A program made the position numbers and the translations under genes. 64,000 bases of DNA from Cellulomonas edaphi (GTDB lineage: Bacteria; Actinomycetota; Actinomycetes; Actinomycetales; Cellulomonadaceae), in NCBI RefSeq assembly GCF_030362815.1, contig NZ_JAUCGR010000002.1, positions 186,001-250,000 of the forward strand, given 5' to 3'. Of this stretch, positions 20,116 to 28,808 are shown piece after piece. Position 1 is the stretch's first letter. Every line of letters starts with the position of its first letter. The notes beneath the pieces were generated by a model that was not told the origin of the DNA, did not search any database, and worked only from the letters and a program-made list of their open reading frames with translations.

Positions 20116-21221
20116 GCGCAGCGACCATCGGGCCGGTCCGCGTGGTCGGCACCGGCCTGCTGGGGGCGTCGGTCGGGCTCGCGCTGCGGGCCCTGGACGT
20201 CGACGTCGTGCTCGCTGACCCCTCGCGCACGGCCCTCGCGCTCGCGCGGGACGTCGGCGCGGGACGTCCGGCCGGCCCCGACGACGACGAGCCCGCGCTC
20301 GTCGTGGTCGCCGCGCCGCCCGACGTCACCGCGGAGGTCGTGGCCGCCGAGCTCGCCGCACATCCCCACGCCGTGGTCACCGACCTGGCCAGCGTCAAGG
20401 GCCACGTGCTCGACGAGCTCCGCGACGCCGGCGTGGACCTCACGCGGTACGTCGGATCGCACCCCATGGCGGGGCGCGAGCGATCCGGCCCGTCTGCCGC
20501 GGTGCCCGACCTGTTCCTCGGGCGCCCCTGGGTCATCGCGGACTCGGGCTGCTCCGACCCCGGTGCCGTGCTGGCCGTGCGGTCCCTCGCCGTGGACCTC
20601 GGGGCGGTGCCCGTGAGCCTCGCCGCCGGCGCGCACGACGAGGCGGTCGCGCTGGTCTCCCACGTGCCCCAGGTCATCTCGTCCCTCGCCGCCGCGCGCC
20701 TCGCCGAGGCGGACGACGTCACGCTCGGGCTGGCCGGGCAGGGCCTGCGTGACGTGACCCGGATCGCGGCCTCCGACCCGGCGCTGTGGACCTCGATCCT
20801 GGCCGCGAACGCGCGCGCCGTGCGCGACGTGCTGCTGGCGGTCCGGGACGACCTCGACCAGGTCATCGACGCCCTCGCGCTGGCTGACGCCGCCATGGGT
20901 CCGGAAACGGTCGCCCCCGGCGCCCTCGCGACGATCGCCTCGACGGTCGCGCGCGGGAACACCGGGGTGTCCCGGATCCCGGGCAAGCACGGCGGGGCGC
21001 AGCGCATCTACGCGCTGGTCACCGTCCTGGTCCCCGATGCACCCGGCGAGCTGGCTCGCCTGCTGACCGAGGTGGGGGAGGCGGGGGTCAACCTCGAGGA
21101 CCTCCAGCTCGAGCACGCGGCTGGCCGCCCGGTCGGCATGGCGCAGATCTCGGTGCTGCCCGGCAGCGCCGCACACCTCGAGGCGGAGCTGACAGCCCGC
21201 GGATGGAGACTGGTGAGTTGA
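20112..21221 (+). CDS. tyrA: Prephenate dehydrogenase
   Basis: A 369-residue prephenate dehydrogenase for tyrosine synthesis. The NAD(P)-binding loop is VVGTGLLGASVGLAL; the substrate-site YVGSHPMAGRERSG contains the catalytic histidine. A C-terminal ACT domain begins near residue 300 (YALVTVLVPDAPGELARLL), so tyrosine feedback inhibition is likely. The GTG overlaps the rluB stop (GTGA), and its own stop overlaps the likely TTG start of cmk. Confidence 0.94.
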   Translation: MSAATIGPVRVVGTGLLGASVGLALRALDVDVVLADPSRTALALARDVGAGRPAGPDDDEPALVVVAAPPDVTAEVVAAELAAHPHAVVTDLASVKGHVLDELRDAGVDLTRYVGSHPMAGRERSGPSAAVPDLFLGRPWVIADSGCSDPGAVLAVRSLAVDLGAVPVSLAAGAHDEAVALVSHVPQVISSLAAARLAEADDVTLGLAGQGLRDVTRIAASDPALWTSILAANARAVRDVLLAVRDDLDQVIDALALADAAMGPETVAPGALATIASTVARGNTGVSRIPGKHGGAQRIYALVTVLVPDAPGELARLLTEVGEAGVNLEDLQLEHAAGRPVGMAQISVLPGSAAHLEAELTARGWRLVS

Positions 21222-21916
21222 GCACGTCCCCCCTCGTCATCGCGATCGACGGGCCATCGGGCTCGGGCAAGTCGAGCGTCTCCAAGGCGGTCGCGCGCTC
21301 GCTCGGCCTGTCCTACCTCGACACCGGTGCCATGTACCGGGCGGCCACGTGGTGGTGCCTGCAGTCGGGCGTCGAGCTGACGGACGCCGCCGCGGTGGCC
21401 GACGCGGTCCGCGCCATGCCCCTGGTCATGGGGGTGGACCCCGCGGCTCCCACCGTGACGGTCGGCGGCACGGACATCGGCGAGGCGATCCGCGAGACGT
21501 CCATCTCGGCCTCGGTGAGCGCCGTGGCGACCAACCTCGACGTGCGCGCCGAGCTGGGCCGGCTGCAGCGCGCGGCCATCGAGGAGGCCGGTCACGCCGA
21601 CTCGTTCTCCGCAGGTCGCGGGATCGTGGCCGAGGGGCGCGACATCACCACCGTCGTGGCGCCCGACGCGGACGTGCGCGTGCTGCTCACCGCCTCCGAG
21701 GAGGCGCGGCTCGCGCGCCGCTCGCTCGAGGTGCACGGCACGGCCGACCCCGCGTCCGTCGAGGCCACGCGCGACCAGGTGCTGCGCCGCGACGCCGACG
21801 ACTCGACCGTGGTCCAGTTCCACGTGGCGGCCGACGGCGTGGTGACGGTGGACTCCTCGCACCTCGACTTCGACCAGACGGTGCAGGCGGTGCTGGACGT
21901 CGTCGCGTCGCGATGA
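21218..21916 (+). CDS. cmk: (d)CMP kinase
   Basis: A 232-residue cytidylate kinase that phosphorylates CMP and dCMP. The P-loop IDGPSGSGKSSVSKAVA is near the N-terminus, then YLDTGAMYRA, and the GRDITTVVAPDADV segment follows. I prefer the TTG at 21218 because it forms a TTGA overlap with the tyrA stop and lies 9 bases after GGAG (21205-21208); the ATG at 21203 would add five residues but has no Shine-Dalgarno. It is coupled to plsC by an ATGA overlap. Confidence 0.94.
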   Translation: MSTSPLVIAIDGPSGSGKSSVSKAVARSLGLSYLDTGAMYRAATWWCLQSGVELTDAAAVADAVRAMPLVMGVDPAAPTVTVGGTDIGEAIRETSISASVSAVATNLDVRAELGRLQRAAIEEAGHADSFSAGRGIVAEGRDITTVVAPDADVRVLLTASEEARLARRSLEVHGTADPASVEATRDQVLRRDADDSTVVQFHVAADGVVTVDSSHLDFDQTVQAVLDVVASR

Positions 21917-22599
21917 GCAGCGCTGACGTCCCCTCACCGTTCGGTCCCCGCTGGTCGCGGTGGATCGGGCGGTTCCTCGCGCGCGTCGTGTGGAACACCG
22001 AGGTGGTCGGCCGTGAGCACGTGCCGGCCAGCGGACCCGTGCTGCTCGCGGCCAACCACACGGGCATCGTCGACGGGCCGATCCTGCTGGGCGTCGCGCC
22101 CCGACCGGCGCACGTGCTGGTCAAGGAGGAGATGTTCGTCGGGCCCGTCGGCTGGGTGCTGCGCCGGGCGGGACAGATCTCCGTGGATCGCGACGGCGGG
22201 CGCGCGGCGCTCTCGGCCGCGCTCGGTGTGCTCCGCCGGGGCGGCGTCGTCGGGATCTTCCCCGAGGGCAACCGCGGCCGCGGCGACGCCAGCAACGCGC
22301 GGGCCGGCATCGCCTGGCTCGCCCTGAACGGGCACGCGCCTGTGGTGCCGGTCGCGGTGCTGGGCACGCGCAGGACGGGGGAGTCGGTCAACCGCCTGCC
22401 GGGGCTCCGTCGCCGCCTGACCGTCGAGTTCGGCGCCCCCATCGTCGTGGAGCGCACCGGGGCGGCTACCGGTCGTGAGGCGCTGGTCACAGCGAATGAC
22501 GCGATCCGGACGGCGCTGGCGGACCTCGTCACGCATGCGTCGCGCCGCAGCGGCCTCGCGCTGCCCACCGACGAGCCCCTGCGCGAGCGGCTCGACTGA
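21913..22599 (+). CDS. Lysophospholipid acyltransferase (PlsC family)
   Basis: A 228-residue glycerophospholipid acyltransferase. The HX4D motif is in [11 protein letters not shown], motif II in [10 protein letters not shown], and the glycerol-phosphate binding [10 protein letters not shown] follows. It probably acylates 1-acyl-glycerol-3-phosphate at the membrane. The cmk-plsC-der order is common in actinobacteria. The ATG overlaps the cmk stop. Confidence 0.92.
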   Translation: MSSADVPSPFGPRWSRWIGRFLARVVWNTEVVGREHVPASGPVLLAANHTGIVDGPILLGVAPRPAHVLVKEEMFVGPVGWVLRRAGQISVDRDGGRAALSAALGVLRRGGVVGIFPEGNRGRGDASNARAGIAWLALNGHAPVVPVAVLGTRRTGESVNRLPGLRRRLTVEFGAPIVVERTGAATGREALVTANDAIRTALADLVTHASRRSGLALPTDEPLRERLD

Positions 22600-22642
22600 C
22601 CCGGGGTCGTCTTTCGCCGTCGTGACGGGGGAGAATGGACCC

Positions 22643-24118
22643 ATGACCGAGATCGACCCTGCCCTGGTGCTGCCCGACGAGGCCACCGACGCCGACCGCG
22701 AACGCGCGCTGCGCGCCGGTCTGGCGGAGTACGACCTCGCCGACGACGACCTGGCGCTGCTCGACGGCGTCGAGGGTGGCGAGGTCCTTGAGGCGGCCGA
22801 GCGCGCCCTTCCGGTCCTCGCCGTGATCGGCCGGCCGAACGTCGGCAAGTCGACCCTCGTCAACCGCATCCTCGGCCGCCGCGAGGCCGTCGTCGAGGAC
22901 AAGCCGGGCGTCACTCGGGACCGCGTGAGCTACCCCGCCGAGTGGTCGGGCACGCGCTTCACCCTCGTCGACACGGGCGGCTGGGAGGTCGACGTCGCGG
23001 GCATCGAGGCACGCGTGGCCGAGCAGGCCGAGGTCGCCATCGCGCTGGCCGACGCCGTGCTGTTCGTCGTCGACGCGACCGTCGGCACCACCAACACCGA
23101 CGAGCAGGTGGTGCGCCTGCTGCGCCGCGCGGGCAAGCCCGTGGTGCTGTGCGCCAACAAGGTGGACGGCCCCGCCGGCGAGGCCGACGCGTACGCGCTG
23201 TGGTCGCTCGGCCTGGGCGAGCCGTACCCGGTCTCGGCCCTGCACGGTCGCGGCACCGGCGACCTGCTGGACGCCGTCCTGGAGGCGCTGCCCGAGGAGT
23301 CCGAGCACGGCATCGTGCGTCCCGACGGGCCCCGCCGCGTCGCGCTCGTCGGCCGTCCGAACGTCGGCAAGTCCTCGCTGCTCAACAAGGTGGTGGGCGC
23401 CGACCGCGTGGTGGTGCATGAGATCGCCGGCACCACGCGTGACCCGGTGGACGAGCTCGTCGAGCTGCGCGGCAAGCCGTGGATCTTCGTCGACACCGCG
23501 GGTATCCGCCGCCGCGTGCACCAGACGTCGGGCGCCGACTTCTACGCCTCGCTGCGCACCGCGTCCGCGATCGACAAGGCCGAGGTCGCCGTCGTGCTGA
23601 TCGACGCCTCGGTGAAGATGACCGAGCAGGACACGCGCGTGATCTCGCAGGTCGTCGACGCCGGACGTGCTCTGGTCATCGCGTACAACAAGTGGGACCT
23701 CATGGACGAGGACCGCCGGCCCTTCCTCGAGCGCGAGATCGAGCAGGACCTGGTGCAGGTGCAGTGGGCGCCGCGCGTCAACGTCTCGGCCCGCACGGGC
23801 TGGCACACCGACCGCCTGGTGCCCGCGCTCGAGCGGTCCCTCGAGTCGTGGGACACCCGCATCTCCACCGGGCGCCTGAACGCGTTCCTCGGCGAGCTGG
23901 TCGCCGCCCACCCGCACCCCGTGCGCGGCGGGAAGCAGCCGCGCATCCTGTTCGCGACGCAGGCCTCCACCCGCCCGCCCCGGTTCGTCATCTTCGCCAC
24001 GGGCTTCCTGGACCCCGGCTACCGCCGGTACATCGAGCGCCGCCTGCGCGAGACGTTCGGCTTCGAGGGCACGCCCATCTCCATCTCCGTGCGCGTGCGG
24101 GAGAAGCGCCGCCGGTGA
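22643..24118 (+). CDS. der: Ribosome-assembly GTPase Der (EngA)
   Basis: A 491-residue Der with two tandem GTPase domains, needed for 50S ribosome assembly. Each has a GRPNVGKS P-loop (about residues 62 and 236), a DTGG or DTAG switch-II motif and an NKxD motif (ANKVDG, YNKWDL). The C-terminal KH-like domain starts at about residue 405. The N-terminal 55 residues are an acidic extension usual in actinobacteria. No Shine-Dalgarno is seen; GAGAAT 6 bases before the ATG could be a -10 box of a leaderless transcript. Confidence 0.96.
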   Translation: MTEIDPALVLPDEATDADRERALRAGLAEYDLADDDLALLDGVEGGEVLEAAERALPVLAVIGRPNVGKSTLVNRILGRREAVVEDKPGVTRDRVSYPAEWSGTRFTLVDTGGWEVDVAGIEARVAEQAEVAIALADAVLFVVDATVGTTNTDEQVVRLLRRAGKPVVLCANKVDGPAGEADAYALWSLGLGEPYPVSALHGRGTGDLLDAVLEALPEESEHGIVRPDGPRRVALVGRPNVGKSSLLNKVVGADRVVVHEIAGTTRDPVDELVELRGKPWIFVDTAGIRRRVHQTSGADFYASLRTASAIDKAEVAVVLIDASVKMTEQDTRVISQVVDAGRALVIAYNKWDLMDEDRRPFLEREIEQDLVQVQWAPRVNVSARTGWHTDRLVPALERSLESWDTRISTGRLNAFLGELVAAHPHPVRGGKQPRILFATQASTRPPRFVIFATGFLDPGYRRYIERRLRETFGFEGTPISISVRVREKRRR

Positions 24119-25152
24119 ACCGTCTGCGCCGCTCACTGCTCCGGCGCGGGCTGCCACGAGACCCGGCGGCGACCCGCCACCTCACGGGCTTCCTGGTCAG
24201 CGCTGTCCTGACGGTGCTGGTGGTCCGGGCCCTGCTAGCCGCGACGGGCTATCCGCAGGTGGGCGGCGACGGGCTGCACCTGTCCCACGTGCTGTGGGGC
24301 GGCCTGCTCATGGCGCTGGCGTTCGTCCTGCTGTTCTCGTTCATCGGGCCGGTGGCGCGGCCGCTCGCCGCGGTGCTGGGCGGGGTCGGCTTCGGCCTCT
24401 TCGTCGACGAGATCGGCAAGTTCGTCACGTCTGACTACGACTACTTCTACGCGCCCACCCCGGCGCTCGTGTACCTCGTGATCGTCGGGCTGGCGCTGCT
24501 GGTCGAGGCCGTGAACGGTCGCCGGCCGCCCACCTCCTCGGAGCTGCTGGCCGCCGCGGTCGACGCGGCGGTCGCCGGCGTGGCGGGCGGCTTCAGCCCC
24601 CGAGCCCGCGCCCGGGCGCGGCTGCTGCTGCACCGCGCCGGCGACGTGCACGGGCGTGACGAGGTCGCTGCGCTGCTCGCCGTCATCGAGACCGACCACC
24701 GCGAGCTGCCCGACCCGACGACGGCGGTAGCCGACCTCGTCGTGCGCACCACCGAGCGGGTGGTGCAGGCTCGCTGGGTGCCAAGGCTCACGGTGGCCGT
24801 CCTGGTGGCGACCGCCGGGGGAGCCGTGTGGCGGGCGACGCAGCACGACACCGCATCGGCCTTCGTCCTCGCGGGCGTGCTCGCCGGGGCGTGCCTCACG
24901 GTGGCCCTGTGCACGGTGGGCCTCATCGTGGTCGGTGGCGACCGGGAGCGCGGCTTCCGGTGGTTCCGCCGGGCCGTGCTCGTCTCGCTGCTGGTGACGC
25001 AGGTGTTCTTGTTCCGGCTCGACGAGTGGGGCGCGTCGGTGGGCCTGGTGGTCGACCTGACCGTGCTGGGTCTGCTCGCGGCGGAGCTGGACGTGATCCG
25101 GCGCAACGCCCCGGACGCCGCCGCGGACGAGTCACCCGCATCCGTACGGTAG
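24115..25152 (+). CDS. Multi-pass membrane protein of unknown function
   Basis: A 345-residue integral membrane protein that I do not recognise as a named family. The first half has four likely helices, including a conserved-looking [20 protein letters not shown] between helices. A soluble middle of about 115 residues follows (150-265, with Arg-rich and acidic helices), then three or four more helices. The GTG overlaps the der stop (GTGA), so it is made from the der mRNA. Its TAG stop is also the first half of the -10 box of the tRNA-Pro gene. Confidence 0.85.
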   Translation: MNRLRRSLLRRGLPRDPAATRHLTGFLVSAVLTVLVVRALLAATGYPQVGGDGLHLSHVLWGGLLMALAFVLLFSFIGPVARPLAAVLGGVGFGLFVDEIGKFVTSDYDYFYAPTPALVYLVIVGLALLVEAVNGRRPPTSSELLAAAVDAAVAGVAGGFSPRARARARLLLHRAGDVHGRDEVAALLAVIETDHRELPDPTTAVADLVVRTTERVVQARWVPRLTVAVLVATAGGAVWRATQHDTASAFVLAGVLAGACLTVALCTVGLIVVGGDRERGFRWFRRAVLVSLLVTQVFLFRLDEWGASVGLVVDLTVLGLLAAELDVIRRNAPDAAADESPASVR

Positions 25153-25155
25153 GCT
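25150..25155 (+). promoter_or_regulatory. -10 box of tRNA-Pro, overlapping the upstream stop codon
   Basis: TAGGCT; its first three bases are the stop codon of the membrane-protein gene. It lies 24 bases upstream of the mature tRNA 5' end. No good -35 is visible. Confidence 0.55.
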
Positions 25156-25179
25156 TTCCGAGGCTCCTGCGGGGGCCAT

Positions 25180-25270
<91 letters not shown>

Positions 25271-25285
<15 letters not shown>

Positions 25286-25306
25286 CTTTCGCGGAGGCGG
25301 CCTCAG
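25271..25306 (+). terminator. tRNA-Pro terminator
   Basis: An inverted repeat (25273-25286 with 25291-25304) that pairs through GC pairs plus two G-T wobbles, with a 4-base loop. It begins about 18 bases after the tRNA. Confidence 0.6.
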
Positions 25307-25358
25307 TCTGTACCCGGCACGCTCGGGGAGTCATTCGGGGAGCCATTGGTCCGAGCAC

Positions 25359-25560
25359 TTACAGGCCGAGGGACGACGCTACGGCCGCGACGGAGTCTCT
25401 CCTTGCCTGCCCCGACACGTGGCCGTAGCTGTCCACCGTGATGTTGATGGACTCGTGCCCGGCGACGCGGGAGACGACCGCCGGGGTCCTCGTGGCACGC
25501 GCGGGCGTGGCACGGGGGCGTCCGCCACTGGTCGTGGCCAACCCTCGCCACCCCCACCGG
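25359..25560 (-). pseudogene. Tyrosine integrase C-terminal fragment A
   Basis: The last 42 codons read TPAVVSRVAGHESINITVDSY and then GHVS..., the end of a phage-type tyrosine recombinase including the GHxSI box and the nucleophilic tyrosine. Just upstream (to about 25557) the arginine-box region HDxRHTxAS survives only in a shifted frame (HDQWRTPPCHAR). No N-terminal or core-binding domain is present, so it is a broken integrase. It lies next to the tRNA attachment repeat, where element integrases usually lie. Confidence 0.75.
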
Positions 25561-25561
25561 C

Positions 25562-25864
25562 CTACCGTTGTCTACCCGACCGATCGGGCCGGCGCGTGGT
25601 CACGGTCCATCTGATCCTCTCGGTCCCTAAGGGACATGTCCGGCGTTCCCTCGGGTAGACCGGTTCAGTTTGTCGTATCGGACAAGAGCGGGTCCGGCGG
25701 CCCTCGTGTCTCGTGACGGGTCTGACGGAGGCTCTCAATCCTGGGAAGTGCTCGCTGACGTACCCGTAGACGTCGATCGTGATGTTGATCGACTCGTGCC
25801 CAGCCACGCGGCTGATGACCGCCAGCGGACGTCCGTTCTGACCATCCCGGAGAGCGCCGTGTGT
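25562..25864 (-). pseudogene. Tyrosine integrase C-terminal fragment B
   Basis: A second, related integrase end on the same strand. In frame from 25864 it reads THGALRDGQNGRPLAVISRV followed by AGHESINITIDVYGYVS, matching the stretch from the arginine box to the catalytic tyrosine. A TAG lies immediately before the Thr and nothing upstream resembles the rest of an integrase. It differs from fragment A in sequence (IDVYGY against VDSYGH), so it is a relative rather than a recent copy. It continues into unrelated sequence to a stop at 25562. Confidence 0.75.
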
Positions 25865-25926
25865 CTAGTGGCGTGCACCGGCGCCGATGTCCTGACGTCA
25901 GCTGCTCGACGCCGAGAGCGACCGCA

Positions 25927-26220
25927 TCATGCAGCGGATGGCCGAGGAAGCTGCGCGAGCTGGTACGCGAGGCGATCGAGCGGCAGCGGCTGGCCGAAGC
26001 CAGCGCTGCCACCGAAGCGCTGAGACGCGACGCGCTGTGCGCCGATCAGTCGAAAGACGGACAGGCGGAGCGCCAGCATGCCCACGACGACCCCGGTCAG
26101 CCCCAGCAGGATGATCGCGCGGTCACGGTCTCGGGCAGACGCATCGGGACGCAGGTACATCCTCACCGCAGCGCCGATGACCACGACCGCCTGCACGACG
26201 GCGAAGCCGCTCACGGGCAC
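25927..26220 (-). CDS. Small membrane protein of unknown function
   Basis: A 97-residue protein with two hydrophobic segments (about residues 5-22 and 35-60, the latter rich in Leu, Val and Gly) and a basic C-terminus. Codon use is GC-rich at third positions, so it looks like real coding sequence. It starts at GTG 26220 without a clear Shine-Dalgarno and follows the 26251-26460 gene by 30 bases. I do not recognise a family. Both small genes lie inside the decayed element. Confidence 0.5.
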   Translation of the reverse strand: MPVSGFAVVQAVVVIGAAVRMYLRPDASARDRDRAIILLGLTGVVVGMLALRLSVFRLIGAQRVASQRFGGSAGFGQPLPLDRLAYQLAQLPRPSAA

Positions 26221-26250
26221 AGCGCGGCGGACTCTGCGGGCTCACGCGAC

Positions 26251-26460
26251 CTACCTGCCGAGTCCGCGCCGTTCGAGCTCTGCCTCTGCCAGGGCCGCGT
26301 TCTCGCGCCACATCCGGGCAGCTTTCGGGTTCCGCCCCATCCCGCGGGCCATCGACGATGCCTCCGACGCCCGCGCGAACCGCAGCCGCTGACGCACACC
26401 GTCGTCCGTCAGTCCGCGCAGGTCAGCCTCCCAATGCGACAGCATCCTGTTCTTCGGCAT
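26251..26460 (-). CDS. Small basic protein of unknown function
   Basis: A 69-residue, charged, probably all-helical protein (MPKNRMLSHWEADL...RENAALAEAELERRGL). The ATG is preceded by GGAGG with 8-base spacing, a good start signal. It looks like a genuine small gene of the integrated element, but I do not recognise a family and no function can be assigned. Confidence 0.55.
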   Translation of the reverse strand: MPKNRMLSHWEADLRGLTDDGVRQRLRFARASEASSMARGMGRNPKAARMWRENAALAEAELERRGLGR

Positions 26461-26717
26461 TCAATCAACCTCCGTGTCGGCGGCTCACGGTAATGGGTGG
26501 CCCGGGCTTCTTTCTGAGGCTGCACGATCACCCCGCGCTGGTCCAGTCGTTCACTCTGGGCCGATGGAGACGCACGCCGCCTCGATGAACTTGTCGTCGG
26601 AGACTGGCCGCAGGCGCGACTGGTAGACCGCCTGGTGCACCATCGGTGGAGGTCAGGACGGAATCCGGCTGCGGCCCGCTCCCGCCGTTGCGGCGCTGGC
26701 CCTGCTGCAGGTAAATG
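26461..26717. other. Non-coding or decayed sequence inside the element
   Basis: No convincing gene. Short open frames on both strands lack start signals and similarity. It lies between the small basic gene and the right attachment repeat. Confidence 0.5.
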
Positions 26718-26778
26718 GGTCGTAGGTTCAAATCCCGTGAGCCCGCCCGATGAGGTAGCACGTCAGGGGCCGTTTCCG
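26718..26778 (+). repeat. Right attachment repeat (decayed tRNA-Pro 3' end)
   Basis: An imperfect copy of the tRNA-Pro T-arm, acceptor 3' strand and flank. Substitutions break the T-stem and the first acceptor pair, and no 5' half of a tRNA is present upstream, so it is not a tRNA gene. It marks the right end of the former insertion. Confidence 0.75.
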
Positions 26779-26793
26779 GAGCACCGGGCCAGC

Positions 26794-26901
26794 GACGGCG
26801 GCGTCCGGCTGTACGAGAAGGGCGGAGAAGGGGTCGGCAAGGACATCCGCACCTGGCAGATCAGCCCCGACGGCGTGGGTTTCATCGCCACCCCGCACTA
26901 G
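26794..26901 (+). pseudogene. Orphan C-terminal coding fragment
   Basis: In frame from about 26794 to a TAG at 26899 the sequence reads as ordinary protein (GGVRLYEKGGEGVGKDIR, then TWQISPDGVGFIATPH). The frame runs back through the attachment repeat with no plausible start. It may be the end of a host gene cut by the insertion. The family is unknown. Confidence 0.35.
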
Positions 26902-27011
26902 CTCGCGGAAGCCCGAAGGCGCGCGCGTCCGGTCCGTAGCACGACGCCCGGAGGTTTGATGGGTCCGTGCTGGCCACCTCGTGAGCACGCTGCCTCGCGG
27001 GCATCGACGAT

Positions 27012-27449
27012 CTACGCGGGCGATGTCAACGCCTCGAGCCAGACCGTGCGCAGCCGGTATGTGTGCCCGGCCTTGACCTTCACGCGATGGCTCCGCCCGA
27101 CGTACCAGGTTCTCGCCTCGTAGTGGTAGACCCGAAACCGCCAGGTGTACCCCGCGACGAGCTTCATCCGCAGGCATCCACGGGTGTTCGGCGTGGTGGC
27201 GGTCACTTTGTGCCAGTGGCGGTCCAGCACCACATCGACGTTCACGGCGCGGTTGTACGGACCCCAGTACGTGGTGCCCAAGGATCGGTAGGGGGCCTTG
27301 AAGCACACCCTGGCGATCCCGTACTTCGGCGTCGCTGCCGCCGCCGGGCGCGCGTCGATACCCGTGCTCAGTCCGACGAGCAGGGTCAGCGCGACCAAGG
27401 ACGTGAGCAATCGGCGGCGCGCGGTGCGTGAGCTGACAGAGGTCGACAT
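27012..27449 (-). CDS. Secreted protein of unknown function
   Basis: A 145-residue protein with a clear Sec signal peptide: a basic TARRR, a hydrophobic LLTSLVALTLLVGLSTG and an Ala-rich ARPAAAA cleavage region near residue 39. The mature part, about 105 residues, is rich in Tyr, Arg, Val and Thr with two cysteines, as in small secreted beta-proteins. I choose ATG 27449; an upstream in-frame start at 27506 would put 19 non-signal residues first. No family is recognised. Confidence 0.7.
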   Translation of the reverse strand: MSTSVSSRTARRRLLTSLVALTLLVGLSTGIDARPAAAATPKYGIARVCFKAPYRSLGTTYWGPYNRAVNVDVVLDRHWHKVTATTPNTRGCLRMKLVAGYTWRFRVYHYEARTWYVGRSHRVKVKAGHTYRLRTVWLEALTSPA

Positions 27450-27646
27450 CGTCGTCCCATCGCCATGAGGTCGGTGCGGCCGCCTGACGCGGCCGCTGAG
27501 CACCAAGACCCGATGCGCCTCAAACGTAGCGACTTGCGCGTGACTGCCGCTAGATGGGTGATGGCACCGTCGACCGCGCTTCGGTACGGGCCTAGGCTGC
27601 TGGACGCCGACCGCGCGACGGTCGCGCGGCCCACTCTGGAGGAGCG

Positions 27647-28033
27647 ATGCTCTCGGATCACGCCGCCCTGCCCACGCTCGCCGTCTCGGACCTCACCAGG
27701 GCCCGCCAGTTCTACGAGGACACGCTGAAGTTCGTCCGGCGCGACGGAGCGCCCGACGGCGTGCTGTACGCGACCGGGCCGGGCGCGTTCCTCGTGTACG
27801 AGTCCTCGTTCGCCGGGACCAACAAGGCGACCGCCATCTCGTTCCAGGTGGGCGACGCCTTCGACGCCGAGGTCGCCGACCTGCGGGCCGCCGGCATCGA
27901 GTTCCAGACCTTCGACGTCCCCGACGAGTACGGGCGGTGGAGCGACGGGATCCTGGAGTCGGAGTCGATGCGAGCCGTGTGGTTCGCCGACCCTGACGGC
28001 AACATCATCAACCTGGAGACCGGGACGGACTGA
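27647..28033 (+). CDS. VOC-fold (glyoxalase/bleomycin-resistance-like) protein
   Basis: A 128-residue vicinal-oxygen-chelate protein: PTLAVSDLTRARQFYEDTLKF at the start and VWFADPDGNIINLE at the end, the latter with the usual C-terminal metal-ligand glutamate. Substrate and activity cannot be told from sequence. The ATG has GGAGG 6 bases upstream; TAGGCT at 27593-27598 is a likely -10 box. Confidence 0.88.
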   Translation: MLSDHAALPTLAVSDLTRARQFYEDTLKFVRRDGAPDGVLYATGPGAFLVYESSFAGTNKATAISFQVGDAFDAEVADLRAAGIEFQTFDVPDEYGRWSDGILESESMRAVWFADPDGNIINLETGTD

Positions 28034-28074
28034 CGACTCAGCGGGGGAGGACCCCGCCCGGCCGCCGCTGTGCC

Positions 28075-28080
28075 TAGGGT
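28075..28080 (+). promoter_or_regulatory. -10 box of a leaderless phosphatase gene
   Basis: TAGGGT ending 5 bases before the ATG at 28086, with no Shine-Dalgarno in between. Confidence 0.55.
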
Positions 28081-28085
28081 GCGGT

Positions 28086-28799
28086 ATGCCCACCGTCCTG
28101 CTCGTCCGCCACGGCCGCACCACCGCCAACGCCCAGGGCGTCCTCGCCGGGAGGGCGCCCGGGACCCGGCTCGACGCCGTGGGGCGTCAGCAGGCCGAGC
28201 GCGCGGCCGAGCGCGTCGCAAGTGTCCCGCTCGTCGCCGTGGTCTCGAGCCCGCTGGAGCGCTGTCGGCAGACCGCACGGATCCTCGTCGAGCGGCAGGC
28301 GCAGCGGCCGCAGACGCTCATCGAGCGCGGTCTCACGGAGGCCGACTACGGGCAGTGGCAGGGGCTGACGCTGCGTGAGCTCGCCCGCGATCCCCTGTGG
28401 CCGCTCGTCCAGACGCAGCCGTCGGCCGTGACGTTCCCCGGCGGGGAGTCGATGTCGGCCATGCAGGCCCGCAGCGTCGCGGCGATCCGCCGCCACGACG
28501 CGGAGGTGGAGGCGCGGCACGGCGCGTCCGCCGTGTGGGCGGCCGTCGGGCACGGCGACATCATCAAGTCCGTCGTGGCGGACGCGCTGGGCATGCACCT
28601 CGACCTGTTCCAGCGGATCACGATCGGTCCCGCCTCGATCTCGGTGGTGCGCTACGGGCCGCAGCGGCCCGAGGTCGTCGCCACCAACACCGACTCGGGG
28701 GACCTGTCCTGGTTGCGCCAGGCCGCGCCGCCGGGAGACGCGCCGGTGGGGGGCGGAGCAGGTCCGGTGAGTCCTGACGAGGCGGCCGTCCCCTCGTAG
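28086..28799 (+). CDS. Histidine phosphatase superfamily protein (MSMEG_4193-like)
   Basis: A 237-residue protein of the phosphoglycerate mutase/histidine phosphatase superfamily. LLVRHGRTTAN carries the catalytic His and first Arg, VVSSPLERCRQTA the second Arg, TEADYGQWQG the acid, and WAAVGHGDIIKSVVAD the second His. With the next two genes it forms the actinobacterial trio phosphatase-DUF3090-SCO1664 kinase, whose distribution is reported to follow mycothiol producers; its substrate is unknown to me. The C-terminal 35 residues are Gly/Pro-rich and disordered. Confidence 0.9.
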   Translation: MPTVLLVRHGRTTANAQGVLAGRAPGTRLDAVGRQQAERAAERVASVPLVAVVSSPLERCRQTARILVERQAQRPQTLIERGLTEADYGQWQGLTLRELARDPLWPLVQTQPSAVTFPGGESMSAMQARSVAAIRRHDAEVEARHGASAVWAAVGHGDIIKSVVADALGMHLDLFQRITIGPASISVVRYGPQRPEVVATNTDSGDLSWLRQAAPPGDAPVGGGAGPVSPDEAAVPS

Positions 28800-28802
28800 A
28801 GT
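28797..28802 (+). promoter_or_regulatory. -10 box of the DUF3090 gene, overlapping the phosphatase stop codon
   Basis: TAGAGT; its TAG is the stop codon of the phosphatase. It ends 6 bases before the ATG at 28809, so an internal leaderless transcript for the last two genes is likely. Confidence 0.55.
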
Positions 28803-28808
28803 GAAGAC

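Noticed and set aside
25860..25990. A plus-strand coding remnant (LLDAESDRIMQRMAEEAAR in one frame, ELVREAIERQRLAEASA in the next)
   Set aside because: It looks like coding sequence with a frameshift, but it overlaps the better-supported small membrane protein on the minus strand and has no start. I cannot decide, so I do not annotate it.
26718..26754. A second tRNA-Pro gene
   Set aside because: Only the 3' third of a tRNA is present, the T-stem is broken and the 5' half is missing, so it is an attachment-site copy.
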